DNA of 64,000 bases, taken from Syngnathus acus. Its lineage: Eukaryota; Chordata; Actinopteri; Syngnathiformes; Syngnathidae. Under the pieces are notes generated by a model, which worked only from the letters and a program-made list of their open reading frames with translations, ran no database searches and was not told the origin of the DNA. A program made the translations under genes and the position numbers. The stretch spans positions 434,001 to 498,000 of the forward strand of contig NC_051108.1 of the NCBI RefSeq assembly GCF_901709675.1, in the 5' to 3' direction. Of the stretch, positions 13,101 through 31,355 are shown piece after piece. Position 1 is the first letter of the stretch; each line of letters begins with the position of its first letter.

Positions 13101-13585
13101 CACGGTGATGGGGAGATCTTGGTCATCACAAGTTTGGAAGGGCCTGGAGAAGGTCACGAGAGTTTGCCCGTCGCTCTCTTCGAGGGACAGCAGCGTGTAG
13201 CTCTGCTGCTGGTCTTCCACCGGGTAGCCGTTGTCCGTCGCGTAATAATCCTGCGCGGCACAAAGAAACAAAAACATGCATTTGAAAACCAATCTGGCCT
13301 CGTTTTGATCACGTGACTTACTTTGAAGTAGATCCCGCCGGGCCCGACGCCCCCCATGATGAGGTCGGCCCCCGTCATGTCTCCGTTGGGACTCAGGCCG
13401 AAGCCCACCCAACCGGTGGTGTTGACGATGAATTTGATGGTGATGTTGCCCTGCTCGTCGTCGAAGCCCCACTTGATGCAGACCAGGTGATCGTTGTCCA
13501 GGTAGTCCATGAAGGGCAGGTCCGGATCCGACGCCTGCGCTCCTTGGCTCCAGACCAGACACAGGATGGGAAGGAGAGTCAGCAT
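10199..13585 (-). CDS. DBH-like copper monooxygenase (MOXD1/MOXD2 family), complete
   Basis: Copper- and ascorbate-dependent monooxygenase of the dopamine beta-hydroxylase/PHM fold; the substrate is unknown for this family. Thirteen exons: 13322-13585, 13104-13250, 12492-12647, 12336-12419, 12043-12198, 11872-11974, 11619-11791, 11455-11543, 11296-11392, 10969-11028, 10784-10896, 10579-10678 and 10199-10357. They give 566 aa with no frame break. A signal peptide (MLTLLPILCLVWSQ) is followed by a DOMON domain (TTGWVGFGLSPNGDMTGADL). All expected copper ligands are visible: HHMLLYNC and RLEIHYNN for CuH, HTHLAGR and the Met of DEMCLAFLLYYP for CuM. The last exon ends in a hydrophobic run (AAVLLVVLWMALF), consistent with a membrane anchor or GPI signal. 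The gene is head to head with snx9 about 1 kb away. Features of both MOXD1 and MOXD2 occur, so I leave the symbol open. Confidence 0.88.
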
Positions 13586-14608
13586 GACGTCCCGCTGAGG
13601 CCGGAGAGCTTTTGGAGCGTGCGTGTGCTTGAGGAGCCAAATAGCGTCCCCACCCTTTGAACACACCTGCAGTGCTAGATAAACCCATGTGATACCCCCC
13701 GCCCCCCCCAAACATACCACACCCTCGGCCAACTCCCTTATCATCATACAATTCATTATCCATCACTTCTATCGTCATCTGGTTGAAATATGAGCAGGTG
13801 GCGAGGAGAGACAAGCTGGGAAAACATGATAGGACTGCATCAGGAGGGAAAAAAAAAAATCTGAAATTCCTATGGAAAGATCTGAATAGTCTGTTTGGGT
13901 TGACATTGACGTTAGACATTTTTATGATAGCGGTTTAGTGGGTAGGAGTGCATTGACCAGACTTGCAACGCAGCTTGTAGCCAGCTGAGGGCGACACTAA
14001 CGGACAAAAACGATCATTCAACTGTTAGGTTGTTGTTGTTTTGATTTGAAAACCAGACAACGTTATATATATTATATGAAAAAATAATTGCTCCACGTGC
14101 AATCTCATATTTGTGCTGATCGTAGTTTAACCGTTTTTCTTTCAATATATTTTTATGAAACAAGTCGTAAACCGGTGTTGCTAAAGTAAGGTTAACACAA
14201 TGTAAAACTATATAAACCTTTTGTACAAGCGTGTTATTATTTTAATAAATGTGAATTAATAAGAGGAGCGGATCCGAACCAGAGCACTATCGGATCGGGT
14301 CCATCTTTCCGGTTTCCTCCCCGCCCGCCCGCCCGCATCCACACAGCACAGGGCGGCCCGAACCAACACGGACGGATCTCATCTGCGTTTTCACCCGGAC
14401 CCACTTGGGCGTTCTCTCGCCTTAATTCCCTTGAAAAGTGTTTTGCTTGCGGTTGTTTACAGGAACCGCCGTGTTTACGTCACGGAGAAGAAAAGCAGCG
14501 GAAGGAAATGTCCAGCTGAGTGTTGGAAAAGCCTCCAAACCGATTGCTGGGGCCTGCCTGCATTATTTGTCGCTTTTCTTTTTCTAATGAGTGATAAATG
14601 CTTCGACT
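13586..14608. other. Shared upstream region of moxd and snx9
   Basis: Divergent genes share about 1 kb. The snx9 side has a GC-rich CCCGCCCGCCCGCCCG patch at 14320-14335, fitting a CpG promoter. The moxd side is AT-rich. No coding sequence seen. Confidence 0.5.
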
Positions 14609-21199
<6,591 letters not shown>

Positions 21200-23003
21200 A
21201 GGCGCCTCGCGAGGTCCGGCCGAAGAACTCTCCCCCCCCCCCCCCCCTCCCTTCTCATTGAAAGCTAAATGGCAAAGCGGAGAGGCCCAGCGCTGAGTGC
21301 GGCACACAATTCTTCTTCCTCTTTTTTTGTTTTTAAGATCAGCGAGCTGGTGACGGGAACGAAAGGCACTAAACCGCAGTTTACACAACTGAGGAAATAA
21401 TCGTGTCACTGTAGCCTCTTTAAGAAAAAACCAAATCCAATTCAGAAAAGCTAGCTGTGCCTTTTCATATGAATGTGTGCTATTGTACATTTCCCTGGAA
21501 GGAAATGTGCGTGTGTGTTTGTCGGCGCCTTCTTTCTTCCTGCACTTTCTGCTCAGAAGACAGGAAGCTCCGCCCCTTCCCGTCCTCCTCGCCCCACGTG
21601 CCTTGCTCAGTTGAAATGAAAAGAGAAAGCGCTTCAATCCAATTCCATTTGTTGCATTTGATGGACGTTTACATTTCAAGACCTAATGCGCATTTGAAGA
21701 CTACGAATGAATTGCCACTGCCTTTAATCTGATTCTGGTGTTTTTTTATATATGAAGGTGCAGGAGCTGTAGAGCACATATGCAATTTGGTTTTGCTTTT
21801 TGCTCGCAATCGTTTTGTTGTTCACCTTGTTTTGAGATCCTGTGAGACACATCTATAGTAAATGTATGTATTTAATAAAAAGCACGCCGACCAGCATCAC
21901 GGCTCCATAATGTACAATGTAGGTAAGGCCTGATGGAAGGTTCTGTTTTGCTCAGTCCAATGGCAGACTTTGATGAAGGTGCATCGGCTCTTATTTCTAT
22001 GTACACGAGTAGCTAAACAAGTGGCTGGTGAGTGTACAATTCCTCAAATAAATATACATTATTCTATCACCTGTTTTGCTCATTTCCCGAGATTTCTTTG
22101 TGCCTTGAAATGGAATAAAAATAGCTAAAACAACTTTTTCTTTTCTAATTGGAGGCATTTTCCATGCAAAGAATTCTGCTCTTGTTCTTGGCGTGCGTGC
22201 GTGCGTGCGTGCACACTGAGGTCCTTATCTGCGCTGAACAGATTCTTGCGTTTGAGAAACAAAATGGAATGCGAATGAGCGCGCAAGGGGTCAAAGGGGG
22301 GTTTGTGCATCCCTGTGGCCGTGGGTGAAAGAGGCCTTTTAGCTGTGCACCAAGCTCCCTCCCGCTGTCATCAGGTGCAGCTGGAGAGCAACATGCACAG
22401 CTATTGACTTTGTCAAGTAAGTTTGCTACGCCAGAGAAGAACGTGGACAACCCTGCCATTAAAATGAAACTTTTTCTCCCTCTTTTGTCTTCTGTCCATC
22501 TCTCGCATGCACTCATGGTTGACCACAAGGCACTGACTCTGAGGCACTGCACATGATGAAAGTTTGATTTTATTTTTAGAATATCATCGCTTCAGGCTAG
22601 TGAAAAGCCAAAATTAACCCACTTCAAGATATTAACACTATGACATGAAAAACATTATACATATATTTTTACATTTATATATACATCTATATACATATAG
22701 ATATATATATATTGACTTTGGCTTTTTGTATTAATCTACTACTGAATTTCTTATTGAGCTGCACTTGTAATTTTATTGGACTTTTGTTTCTACAATTTTA
22801 TTTCCGTACTGCCCTTTATTTCTGCTGTCGTGCACTCATTATCGTAAGTCATTAATAATTCAAACAAAAGAAATGTTTTGATCGGCCCACTTTAACCTAC
22901 ATTTTTGCTGACAGAAAAAAAATCAAAACAAAGTACAAAAAATCAGTCACCGTGAAAAATGTCCAGGAATGAAGAGTTGGTCCATCGCCATGGTAACGGT
23001 CGC
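21200..23003. other. Convergent 3' UTR region between snx9 and the fibrinogen-like gene
   Basis: No coding sequence is seen. The left half is snx9 3' UTR with poly(A) signals. TTTATT (minus-strand AATAAA) near 22568 and 22815 can serve the opposing fibrinogen-like gene. A C-run sits at 21233-21247, a GCGT run at 22193-22211, and an AT-rich TATATA stretch at 22660-22712. Confidence 0.6.
21874..21879 (+). terminator. Poly(A) signal of snx9
   Basis: AATAAA lies about 675 nt after the snx9 stop codon, in an AT-rich 3' UTR. It is the first good signal on this strand. Further AATAAA copies near 22050 and 22110 could give longer 3' ends. Confidence 0.6.
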
Positions 23004-23195
23004 TCAGGGAGAGCGATGTTTTCGAAAGGCCCGCGGCCGGATCATCATGGTGACTTTGCGTAGCGAGTAATAGTCGGAGTCTCTCCACGAGTGCCACACG
23101 ATCCCGTCGGGGCCCAGCTGACCGTTGGGCGCGTAGTGGCCTCCCTGCGGGACACACGCCAGCCGGCCAGCCGGCCAGCCGGCCAGCCGGCCAGC

Positions 23196-23256
<61 letters not shown>

Positions 23257-25488
23257 CTGCTCAGTTTGCACCAAACTGCCGCCACTCGACGGGACACTCA
23301 CCCTGTAGTAGACGCCATTGAGGTTGGCGTAGAAGCACTGGCTGTACCACCATCCGCCGTGGGAGATCTCGGCGCAGATGTCGCCGCTGTCGGGCGTGCT
23401 GAAGCCGCGCTTGTCGTGGTACCAGCCGAAAGAGTCGCGCGCGCTGCCGCCGAAGCCCGACACGTGCAGACGGTAACGGTGCTCCTCATCTTCTACGCTG
23501 CGCCACACGCACGACACGGATACGTCCGAACTGTTTATAGTCACGGGTAGCTTTGCCGAGGCTCTCGCTTGGATCCTTTGTGCAATTTTTCTTTGCAAAC
23601 CGCTGTGTGGGATCCTGGTGGATGGCCCACCTGCACTGCTTAGGATTTGAGATGAGCAACGAGTGCTTCTCGTGCAACACTGATGCATGATGTAAATATT
23701 GTACGCAAGAGTGCACGTTTGGTAGTGAGCGGAAGACTTCATTGCGGAGTCCGCATTGCTCTTGGCGCATTTGGCTTAAGTGCTTCTTTGAAATGGGCCA
23801 CCCACCTGAAGTGTTGATAGAGGGCGTGTTTGTGCTTGTTGCTCCAGTCCTCTAGATCGATTCGCAAGCTGTAGTCCCCGTGGCCGCTCAGCTCGTGGAT
23901 GTGGTCGTTGCCCAGCCAGAACTCGGAGCGCAGGTCGCCGAAACCGGCCCGGTATTCGCGCCAGCCGCGGTCAAAGCTGACGGAGCCGTCCACCCGCCTC
24001 TGGATGACTGTCCAACCGCCGCCTGGCGACGGCATGGCGGTGAGCGTGGGATTGCACCGTGCGGTGATTTTGATGACATTGCCTCACCTGGTCATGGTTT
24101 TACGCCAACGCCACAGTGCATTTTGTGGCGTGGACGGACGCGCGACTCACCGTCAGTGTCCATGTCGCAGTAGACCTCCACAGGCAGGGCTGCAAGTGAG
24201 GGCACCACGGTGTAGACACCCGACCTCGTCACTCCGTTGTAGTAGATGGAGGCGCAGTCGATGGGACAGTTCCTCATGTGCTGGATGTCTGAAGGAAGCC
24301 AAAGGACAGCAACAAGTGGGCGGCAAGCAAGCACCCTCTGCTGGAAGTCGATGGTACAGGCGTACCCGGATGTAAAGCCCACTGGCGGCTATTCATGAGA
24401 GGATTGGGCCGGACTGAGTTGATCAAGCATCCGGGGCTCTTCTTGGCCTGCTCCACTAATCGGCTGAGGTTGTGAACTTGGTTCTAAAAGTAGACACGCA
24501 AAAAATACGACGACTAAGCGGGGCGCTCGGAAGGAAGCGGCTGTGCGCATTTGGAGCTCCATACCTGCAGGTTGAGGATAAGCGTTCCCTGGAGGTGCAG
24601 CAGGCTGGTGGCCTCGGCGTAGTGCACCTCCATCTGGTGGAAACGTCGCTCCTGGGTGGCGTTGGAATGGCTCCCGTCGTCGTGCTGACAAACAACAGCG
24701 GCAAAGTGGACTCGCTTGCCAGGACGACGCCCGAGGCCCGAAGCCTCGTTGCCAGGCGCAACATCACACGTCACGTGAGGCCACCTTTGGCTCAAGGCCG
24801 TGTTTTCTCATTGGCTCAGTGGATCATGGCGCATGAAGCTAATCCTGTTAGTTAGCGAGGTCAAGGATATGTTAGAGGAGGGGGGGCTACCCGCCGACAT
24901 ATTACACAGCGGTGGAAAGAGCACAGCGGTGGAAACGGCACAGTGGAGAAAACGAGACCAGGCCCCAAAGGCCGCTCCTGCCACCAATCCTGCTTCTGAA
25001 TCAGAATACAACTCGCGAGGCAGGCAGTCTCACTCATTGGCGGCATCTTATCTATCTATCTAGCGGGGGTCACCTGTAGCAGCTCAAAGTGCCTGATGCG
25101 ATGGCGGTGGTCGCGCAGCTCCTCGTGCAGCTGGCGGACGGTCTCCTTCAGCTCAGCCACCTGCTGCTTACGCTCCTCGTTCTGGCGCAGCCAATAGGAG
25201 ACCTCGTCCGTGCAGCGGAACATGTCGGGGCAGCGCTGCCCGTCCAGCTGCGGCAGAGTGGCCGCCAGCCGGCACATGCCGTCCTCCGTCGGCTGCAGGG
25301 TGGTGGAAACGGGATAAGATCTCCGTCGTGATCTGCAGGGAGTCACGCACCTGGTTGGTGTAGTCGCCGCACTGGGATCCGCCGCCGTGCTGGCCGCTGG
25401 CGTTCAGCTGCTCCGCCGTCGCCCCCGAGAGCAGCAGCAGGAGGGCCCAGAGAGCCGAACCTCGCGCAGGAGGCTCGGCCCAGCGCAT
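23004..25488 (-). CDS. Secreted fibrinogen-like / angiopoietin-like protein, complete
   Basis: Extracellular protein with a signal peptide, a coiled coil and a C-terminal fibrinogen-related domain (FReD). Eight exons: 25351-25488, 25074-25292, 24565-24684, 24366-24483, 24151-24288, 23806-24022, 23302-23497 and 23004-23144. They give 428 aa. The signal peptide is in ALWALLLLLSGATA. Heptad-rich helix follows (ERKQQVAELKETVRQLHEEL, residues about 85-160). FReD starts near residue 202 (NCPIDCASIYYNG) and includes GGGWTVIQRRVDGS, EFWLGNDHIHEL, AEISHGGWWYSQC and YYSLRKVTMMIRP. The usual DxDND calcium loop is replaced by a shorter TPDSGD stretch. I recognise the superfamily but not the orthologue: it is not clearly FGL1, FGL2, FIBCD1 or ANGPTL1-7. 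The first intron is only 58 bp. Transcription converges on snx9. Confidence 0.85.
23159..23254. repeat. CCAGCCGG/CCAG minisatellite in last intron of the fibrinogen-like gene
   Basis: About 96 bp of CCGGCCAG units grading into pure (CCAG)n, between the last two coding exons. It leaves the donor and acceptor intact. Confidence 0.9.
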
Positions 25489-26034
25489 GGCTGCCGAGCG
25501 GGGCCCCGAGACGGACTTCACCGGGTGAGGCTCGGCCCGCCGGGCCTAGCGAGAAAGAGACCTTTTCAAAACATACGCTCGTGACATAGTCAAATCAAAA
25601 AAACGTTGTGGTTGAATTGAAGGGCTATTGCGCCGTTCTGTTCTTGTGTTTCAAGCTTTGCCATTTAATAAATAGGTACTTGGAGATGAAATGTTCTTAA
25701 CTGTCAAATATGATGTCTTCGAACCGAGCGAGCGACCCAGGCAGCAAATGATAACTTGGGAGGAGGGTTCGCCTTAGCTCGCTCTGTGTTTTCAGCTACT
25801 CAAGTTAAGTACAGATCAAATCTACTCAAGTCTTTGTAAAGAATGTAAAGAAACTGACCTCGTTGAGAGACCACCTCCGACCCCGTCCTGGGCACTGCGC
25901 TTTGGGCCCCTTTCCATGCTCCACTGCCGTCTTTTTTTTTCTCCCTCTCCCCCACTGTTTGGCTGTCTTGTGGTGTCTTACTTTGCGGTCTCTCTTTCAC
26001 TAGACATCTTAGGCCCATAATCCCCCTGTAAGAG

Positions 26035-26037
<3 letters not shown>

Positions 26038-26115
<78 letters not shown>
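26038..26115. repeat. (AG)n microsatellite
   Basis: An uninterrupted AG dinucleotide run of about 78 bp, roughly 550 bp upstream of the fibrinogen-like gene's start codon. Confidence 0.95.
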
Positions 26116-26120
<5 letters not shown>

Positions 26121-26504
26121 CAAGGCAAATGAGGAGCTGCTGCTGAATTTCAAGACAGGTGCCACGCTGAAGTGGAAACACATGCAAAAAAATCAATTCA
26201 ATAAACAAAACACAAGCACTGGATTTGAATGATTTTCCAAGCACTTTAAAAGTGACTTGATTTGACAGACACAATTGTATAAGGGTACTTGAGGAAAGGA
26301 GCACGCTGTGCATATTTGATATTTGCCGCCCCCGAGTAAAGCGCGCGGCAGGTCGGCTAATCCTTTCGCTTATCTCCCAAGGGCCCTGCCGGGGGTGAGT
26401 GGGCGTATGAGGGGCGTTTATCCTATTATGACGCCAATCCGCTCGCCGCGCCGCCGGCTCCTGCGCATCCTCGACTTCCTCTTTGCTTGCCAGGTGACAC
26501 TCGG

Positions 26505-26516
26505 CCAATGACGTCA
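26505..26516. promoter_or_regulatory. Overlapping CCAAT box and CRE
   Basis: CCAATGACGTCAT places a CCAAT box directly against a perfect 10-bp CRE palindrome (ATGACGTCAT), about 1 kb upstream of the fibrinogen-like gene's start. The NF-Y/CREB interpretation is inference from motif only. Confidence 0.4.
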
Positions 26517-27819
26517 TGACAAGTCCGCTTGAGTGCAAAATCAAGTGTGTGGTGACCAACATTCAACAAGGCCCTTAGACATGGTCTAGACGACGGACGG
26601 GGGCTTCGGGTCAAAGTCTTTGGTGCCTGCAGGAGGTTTGCGACCACACGGTGGCACTATAAAGCAACTCAGCATTGTCTTTGTGCTGCATCATAAATTC
26701 GGTCAAAGACTTCATACATACAGTAGATCCACATCTTGTAAATATCTAGTATATCCATCCACACTATATCTTGTAAGTGGGTCACATCTTGGTAGTCAAT
26801 GAGTTGTTAATCCTGTGCGGGCCTGACGCATCAATGTGTCAATACACGGCGGTGGCGACGGGCGGCCGACACTTATTAGTTCCACACTAATGACGGTGCG
26901 CGGTGTACTGTGAAGTGTTATCGCAGCGTTTATCAAGACATCCGCACTCCCAGCGTGTGTCTTTTCTCTAGCAGCAGGCCCAATGTTTCATCAGAGCGTC
27001 TGGTGACGTCAGTCGCCGATTGTGGTGTGGCGGGCGTCCGCTGCTTTTGTCCGTAGTGGACTCCCCGCTTCTTCTTATTGGAGGGGGGGACTTACTTCAC
27101 AGCGGAGGACAGATTTATTGCCGGAGGATTCGGGCACGGTTGGCCGGGTTTGCTTTTAAGTCAAACGCGACAGCGAGTGTGTGGCCGTTTCAGAGCGCCT
27201 CATTGTTGGGCGCGAGTGCCCGCATTGGTGACTTCAAGGAATCCAAACAATGAAGTCTGTAGTTTAGTAACGTCTTGACGAGAGAGGGAAGAGGCATGAT
27301 GTCACTTTGTGTCAGGACACCCGGCCGCGACAATGACGCATCCCCTCACGGCTAATCGAGCGTGGACTAAATTCGCGTCCAAATGAGGCCGAACAACAGC
27401 GAAGGTGGCGACCATGACTCTGTGCCGTCTCCTCAAGTTGAAACTGCACTCGCGCCATAAAGCCTGAGCTCGTACATGCGGCGGTGAATAACATTTTGCC
27501 GTGGCGGTGCGCAGGTAACCATGGCAACATGCCGGCGCGGGCACGAAAGGGCGACGACGAGGGGGGGAAAAGGGGAAAGCATTTTGGCTGTGTTCCGATG
27601 AGATCAGTCCACTCAGAAAAAAGACATCAGGATAAAAGGGACCTACAGGTGGAAGGGGTGAGTGATGTATTACCCATAATGCACTGCATCTCCCTCCCTC
27701 CCTTCCTGCCTCACACTCACACACACCTTAAGTGTGCATCAACGCTTCCTAGCAACCTCCTAATCGTATTTGCTTTAAACTTGCTGTGCTCACACGCTTT
27801 AATCATCACGCCATCTCGC

Positions 27820-27836
27820 ATTTGCATAATGCAAAT
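27820..27836. promoter_or_regulatory. Inverted octamer pair (POU-factor site candidate)
   Basis: ATTTGCAT and ATGCAAAT, both perfect octamers, face each other around a single A, making a 17-bp palindrome. It lies about 2.3 kb upstream of the fibrinogen-like gene and 4.1 kb upstream of the first kcnk2 exon. An enhancer role is inference. Confidence 0.4.
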
Positions 27837-29136
27837 GCAATTTGAGATGTTTGTGTGTGAGCATTTAGTCGACCGTTACGTGGCCCGCACATTCCCACCC
27901 CGCAAAGCTAGAACCATATTGCTGGCTTTATCCAATTTCCAGCAACATCACGACTATCATGTTACTCAAAGCTACGTTACAACATTTTTTCCATTTCAAG
28001 TCCATCACTAAATTTGGGTTGCTTTCATGACTGGTTGTGACTTGCGTAAACACAAGAAAATGTTGCCCTGAAAAGCTTTTTGAACTGAGAACTACGTCTG
28101 AGGTTTGATACGTACTTTGGATAACAAGTTAGCTCAAAGTTTCTTGAAAAGTGTGTCCCTAATGAAGTGTCCGGTAGGTTTCCGGTGGCGCCATTACCGG
28201 CGCTAAATGGCCCCTCGTGGTTTTTGACCCGGACGCGCTAAAAGGCCTTGGCGGTGACGCCGCTAATGAGCCATCCGCTTTATGCAACTATCAGATTAAA
28301 AAGGCAGCGCAGATGACTCATACCGGCATGGGATGGGAGGTGAATCCCCACTATCAGCACTTTGCATTGTTTGCAAACTAACAGAGCCGACGCGGCGCGT
28401 AAGCTCCGGCGGTAATCCTTTTTCCGAACATCATCCTTGTTATGAAAACAGCAGCTTGGACATCTGGACCGACCGCATCTGCCCTGTCACGTGATCATAT
28501 TCATGACGACGGGAGGGCCGTGGCGACATCAACACTTTGGAATTATGGGGGAAGTTTGGCTAATTGCTCAGCTCGCGCGTCGACCCACACGAGCGCATTC
28601 GCCAGTCGGGGCTCTGTCACAATTGTTAATAACGTTGCAAAATCCTCATCTTTCCAACGCCGTGTACTGTACCTTGCCGCCGTCTTTTGTGTGGTTGGCC
28701 ATCGAGTTTCCAGCGTGACTCGGGGGGAGCAAAGGGAAATGAGCGGGCCTGCTTTTCTGGCACATCAATACACATAAGCGGGAGTCAAATGGGAGCAACT
28801 TGCTTTTGAAAAGTGCAGTCCGGCTCCGTGTGCGCTAAACCACACGCACGTGACTGCGAGAAAAGCTGCAATTAGCACAGTGCCGTTGCGTCGCGTACGC
28901 TGAGGTGCAAGTGCGGGAAGTCACATGAATGTCAATTGTGGCATCAGCCCTGAGGACGGATGCTCACGTGACCTCCAAGGTTGTCCTCTCCGTGACTGCT
29001 GATGCCGCACGCAATTTGCCCAGAGAGCCTCCGTCACGATCAATCACGGGCGTTTGCGCTCTCCGCGAGAAACCGCCGCCCGCCATTGCCGCTTATTTAT
29101 GATTCGTCTGATGAATGGCATGTCGCACCGTCAGAA

Positions 29137-29138
<2 letters not shown>

Positions 29139-29170
<32 letters not shown>
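29139..29170. repeat. (CTG)n microsatellite
   Basis: About ten CTG triplets ending in CTGTTGCTG, in intergenic DNA. Confidence 0.9.
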
Positions 29171-29171
<1 letters not shown>

Positions 29172-29274
29172 TGTTACATGTGAACTGATCATCAATAGCT
29201 TCAGAAAAGACTCTAGCCCTGATTGACTTTTTCATTTGGTCTCTTTACGGTAGATTTTCACCCGGTGTGAGCAG

Positions 29275-29376
29275 GCCTGCCTGCCTGGCTGCCTGGCTGC
29301 CTGCCTGCGTGGCTGCCTGCCTGCCTGCCTGGCTGCCTGCGTGGCTGCCTGCGTGGCTGCCTGCCTGCCTGCCTGC
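29275..29376. repeat. CTGCC/GGCTGCCTGC array
   Basis: About 100 bp of GCCTG/GGCTG/CGTGG variants of a four-base GCCT motif. It gives the spurious AGSQAG-type frame on the minus strand. Confidence 0.9.
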
Positions 29377-30292
29377 TGTGGGCTTTGAGATTTTCTTTTT
29401 TCCCTTCAGGAAAGAGTCAATTCTCTTGACAAAAAGAAAAAGCTCCCCGGCAATCAGGCGTTTGTGTCTGCGGGCGGGGAGGAGCGAAGCGGGAGTCAAA
29501 CATGACAAGTCCAATTGACTGGCACGGACTGCCCAGTTGAGCTTCCAGACGGGTATTGATTGGCCCGTGATTGTCTCTCTGCGCCGTTGTTTGGGAGAAT
29601 CGCAAAAAGCATTTGTTGCGCCTGGAGAGGATAAAACCAGTGCGGTCGCAATCTTTAAGATGCACGGAATGCACAAAACATTGACCACCCCAGATTTTTA
29701 CAGTTTGGATGATGAGCCACATGCTGCTTCACCACCCGTGAGACCGCTAGCGCCTTCCACGAGTGGGGCGCACGGCATCAAGGCATCATCTCCCCGGTTG
29801 TGCAACCGCTTGGGATGGAGCCTTTGTCCTCTCCGTCAGCCATAGGCATGCTTGCCGACCCACCCGCCATCGCCCCCACATTTATCCTCACTAACCCCCC
29901 ACTGCTCAAGTGCACTTGTCGGAAGAAAGGTGACATTGAAGACAAAGAAGACAATAAGCTTTTCTCTCCCATTTACAGCATCCCAAAAAGCCATTCATGT
30001 TAAAAATGCTGCCAACAAAGCTGAGGAAACCCTTAAGTGAATGCGTCTCTCGCTCGCTCGCGCGCACACACACACACACACACTCACACACACAGTGACG
30101 TGGGACCGCTTGACCTTCAGAAAATAGTCCCACCCTTCTGTTTCCCCCCCCTATTAGTCATCATGCTAAAGTAATTCAAATTCATTTCCCGCCTCATTAG
30201 TTTACACCCACTACTTGATAATGACAACGCAAATAAAATGTGTCATATTGTCCGAGTGAACGCATTTTCCCGCTTGCTTGATTTTGGCTGCG

Positions 30293-31008
30293 TCACTCCA
30301 AGCGAAAAACGTCACTGAAATTGTTTGAAAATGGTAGCGAGACGTGAAGTCGTGACCGAGATGGCAGAGCGCAAGAGAGGGTCAGCAGCGCTGAAACTGG
30401 CAGACAAATTCAACTCAAATGAAAACGTCAACAAAGTGATGTTTACCTCAATTCACCCATCTCTGAGCGAGAAAACAACCGGGTCCTCACATTGTGACAA
30501 CACAAAATCAATTCTAAAAATGTTTCCATTTCGAACTACCCACTGCAATGTCTTCAAATAATTGCCATTCTTGTTTGGTGCATTAAATGAGTTTTTCTCA
30601 TGCTACACCGCCACGGACCACTAGAGGGCACCGGTTGACGATCCCTGCTTTGCAGTGCCATTGAAAACAAAATGTAAAATTAAAACACCCTACCTGAGTG
30701 TAAATATGACTCGTGAGCACAGCTTGCAACTGCAACGGATTCGCTGGCTATCCTGGAAGTCAGAAATCATAAAATAAATATATCTAGTTATATGAAAAGA
30801 GTGCGCGCTAATTAGCGTTAGCAACATTAGCTCAATCCGTCGACAGACAACGGCTCAAAATCGCCACTAAGCTACTACAACATGATCCCAAAATACACAC
30901 AAGACAACATTTAACAAAATATTCAACACAATTACGCGAACCGCAACATTGAATTGTATTACTTTTAATTGTCGCGGCGGCGGCGGACGTGTCTTACCTC
31001 AGCCGCAT
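30293..31008 (-). ncRNA. Candidate unannotated spliced transcript (noncoding or 57-aa micropeptide)
   Basis: Three blocks on the minus strand have matching splice signals. Block 1 ends at 30998 with CTGAG followed by gtaag. Block 2 is 30694-30752, entered by cttccag and left by gtaggg. Block 3 starts at 30396 after a tctgccag acceptor. Starting at ATG 31008 the phases agree and give 57 codons to a TGA at 30293, starting MRLRIASESV. The first block sits in a GC-rich promoter-like patch with a perfect CRE at 31034. I recognise no protein family. Chance agreement of splice-like signals is quite possible, so this is a lead, not a gene call. Confidence 0.25.
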
Positions 31009-31033
31009 GCAGCGCGGGCTCGCGCACGTACAG

Positions 31034-31041
31034 TGACGTCA
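31034..31041. promoter_or_regulatory. Perfect CRE in a GC-rich patch
   Basis: TGACGTCA sits in a CpG-rich segment (about 30970-31090) that also has CACGTA and CACGTG boxes. It is just upstream of the candidate minus-strand transcript and about 950 bp upstream of the kcnk2 leader exon end, so it could act in both directions. Confidence 0.4.
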
Positions 31042-31238
31042 CCACGTAATTGACCCCGGCAGCACGTGCACCAGCCTCGTCATAAATGCACGGGCGTCAA
31101 TAAAAAAAATGAAAATACATGTTCAAGCCTAATAATAATACGAGTGTTTTGGTGAAAAGCACATCATATCAACATAGAGGCACAAAGAAAGAAAACTTTG
31201 ACAACAACAGTAATTGACTCAGTAAATTGCAGCAGAAT

Positions 31239-31239
<1 letters not shown>

Positions 31240-31275
<36 letters not shown>

Positions 31276-31299
31276 GTGCGTGTGTGTGTATGCGTGCGT

Positions 31300-31354
<55 letters not shown>
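31240..31354. repeat. (TG)n microsatellite upstream of kcnk2
   Basis: About 115 bp of TG with a few interruptions (CGTG, TATG). It could form Z-DNA; any effect on kcnk2 is speculation. Confidence 0.95.

Positions 31355-31355
<1 letters not shown>

Larger units (their letters stand above)
25489..30292. other. Gene-poor noncoding stretch between the fibrinogen-like gene and kcnk2
   Basis: No open frame here resembles a known protein; most longer frames are microsatellite translations. It holds an AG run (26038-26115), a CTGCC-type array (29275-29376), a CTG run, an inverted octamer pair at 27820-27836 and perfect CREs at 26509 and 27004. It separates two genes transcribed away from each other, so promoter and enhancer content is likely. 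Confidence 0.6.

Noticed and set aside
22125-22552. Short frames in the snx9/fibrinogen-like intergenic DNA
   Set aside because: Located in 3' UTR sequence, no homology, no splice context.
23159-23254. Regular repeats that could suggest a CRISPR array
   Set aside because: Contiguous 4-8 bp units without spacers, inside an intron of a vertebrate gene: a minisatellite.
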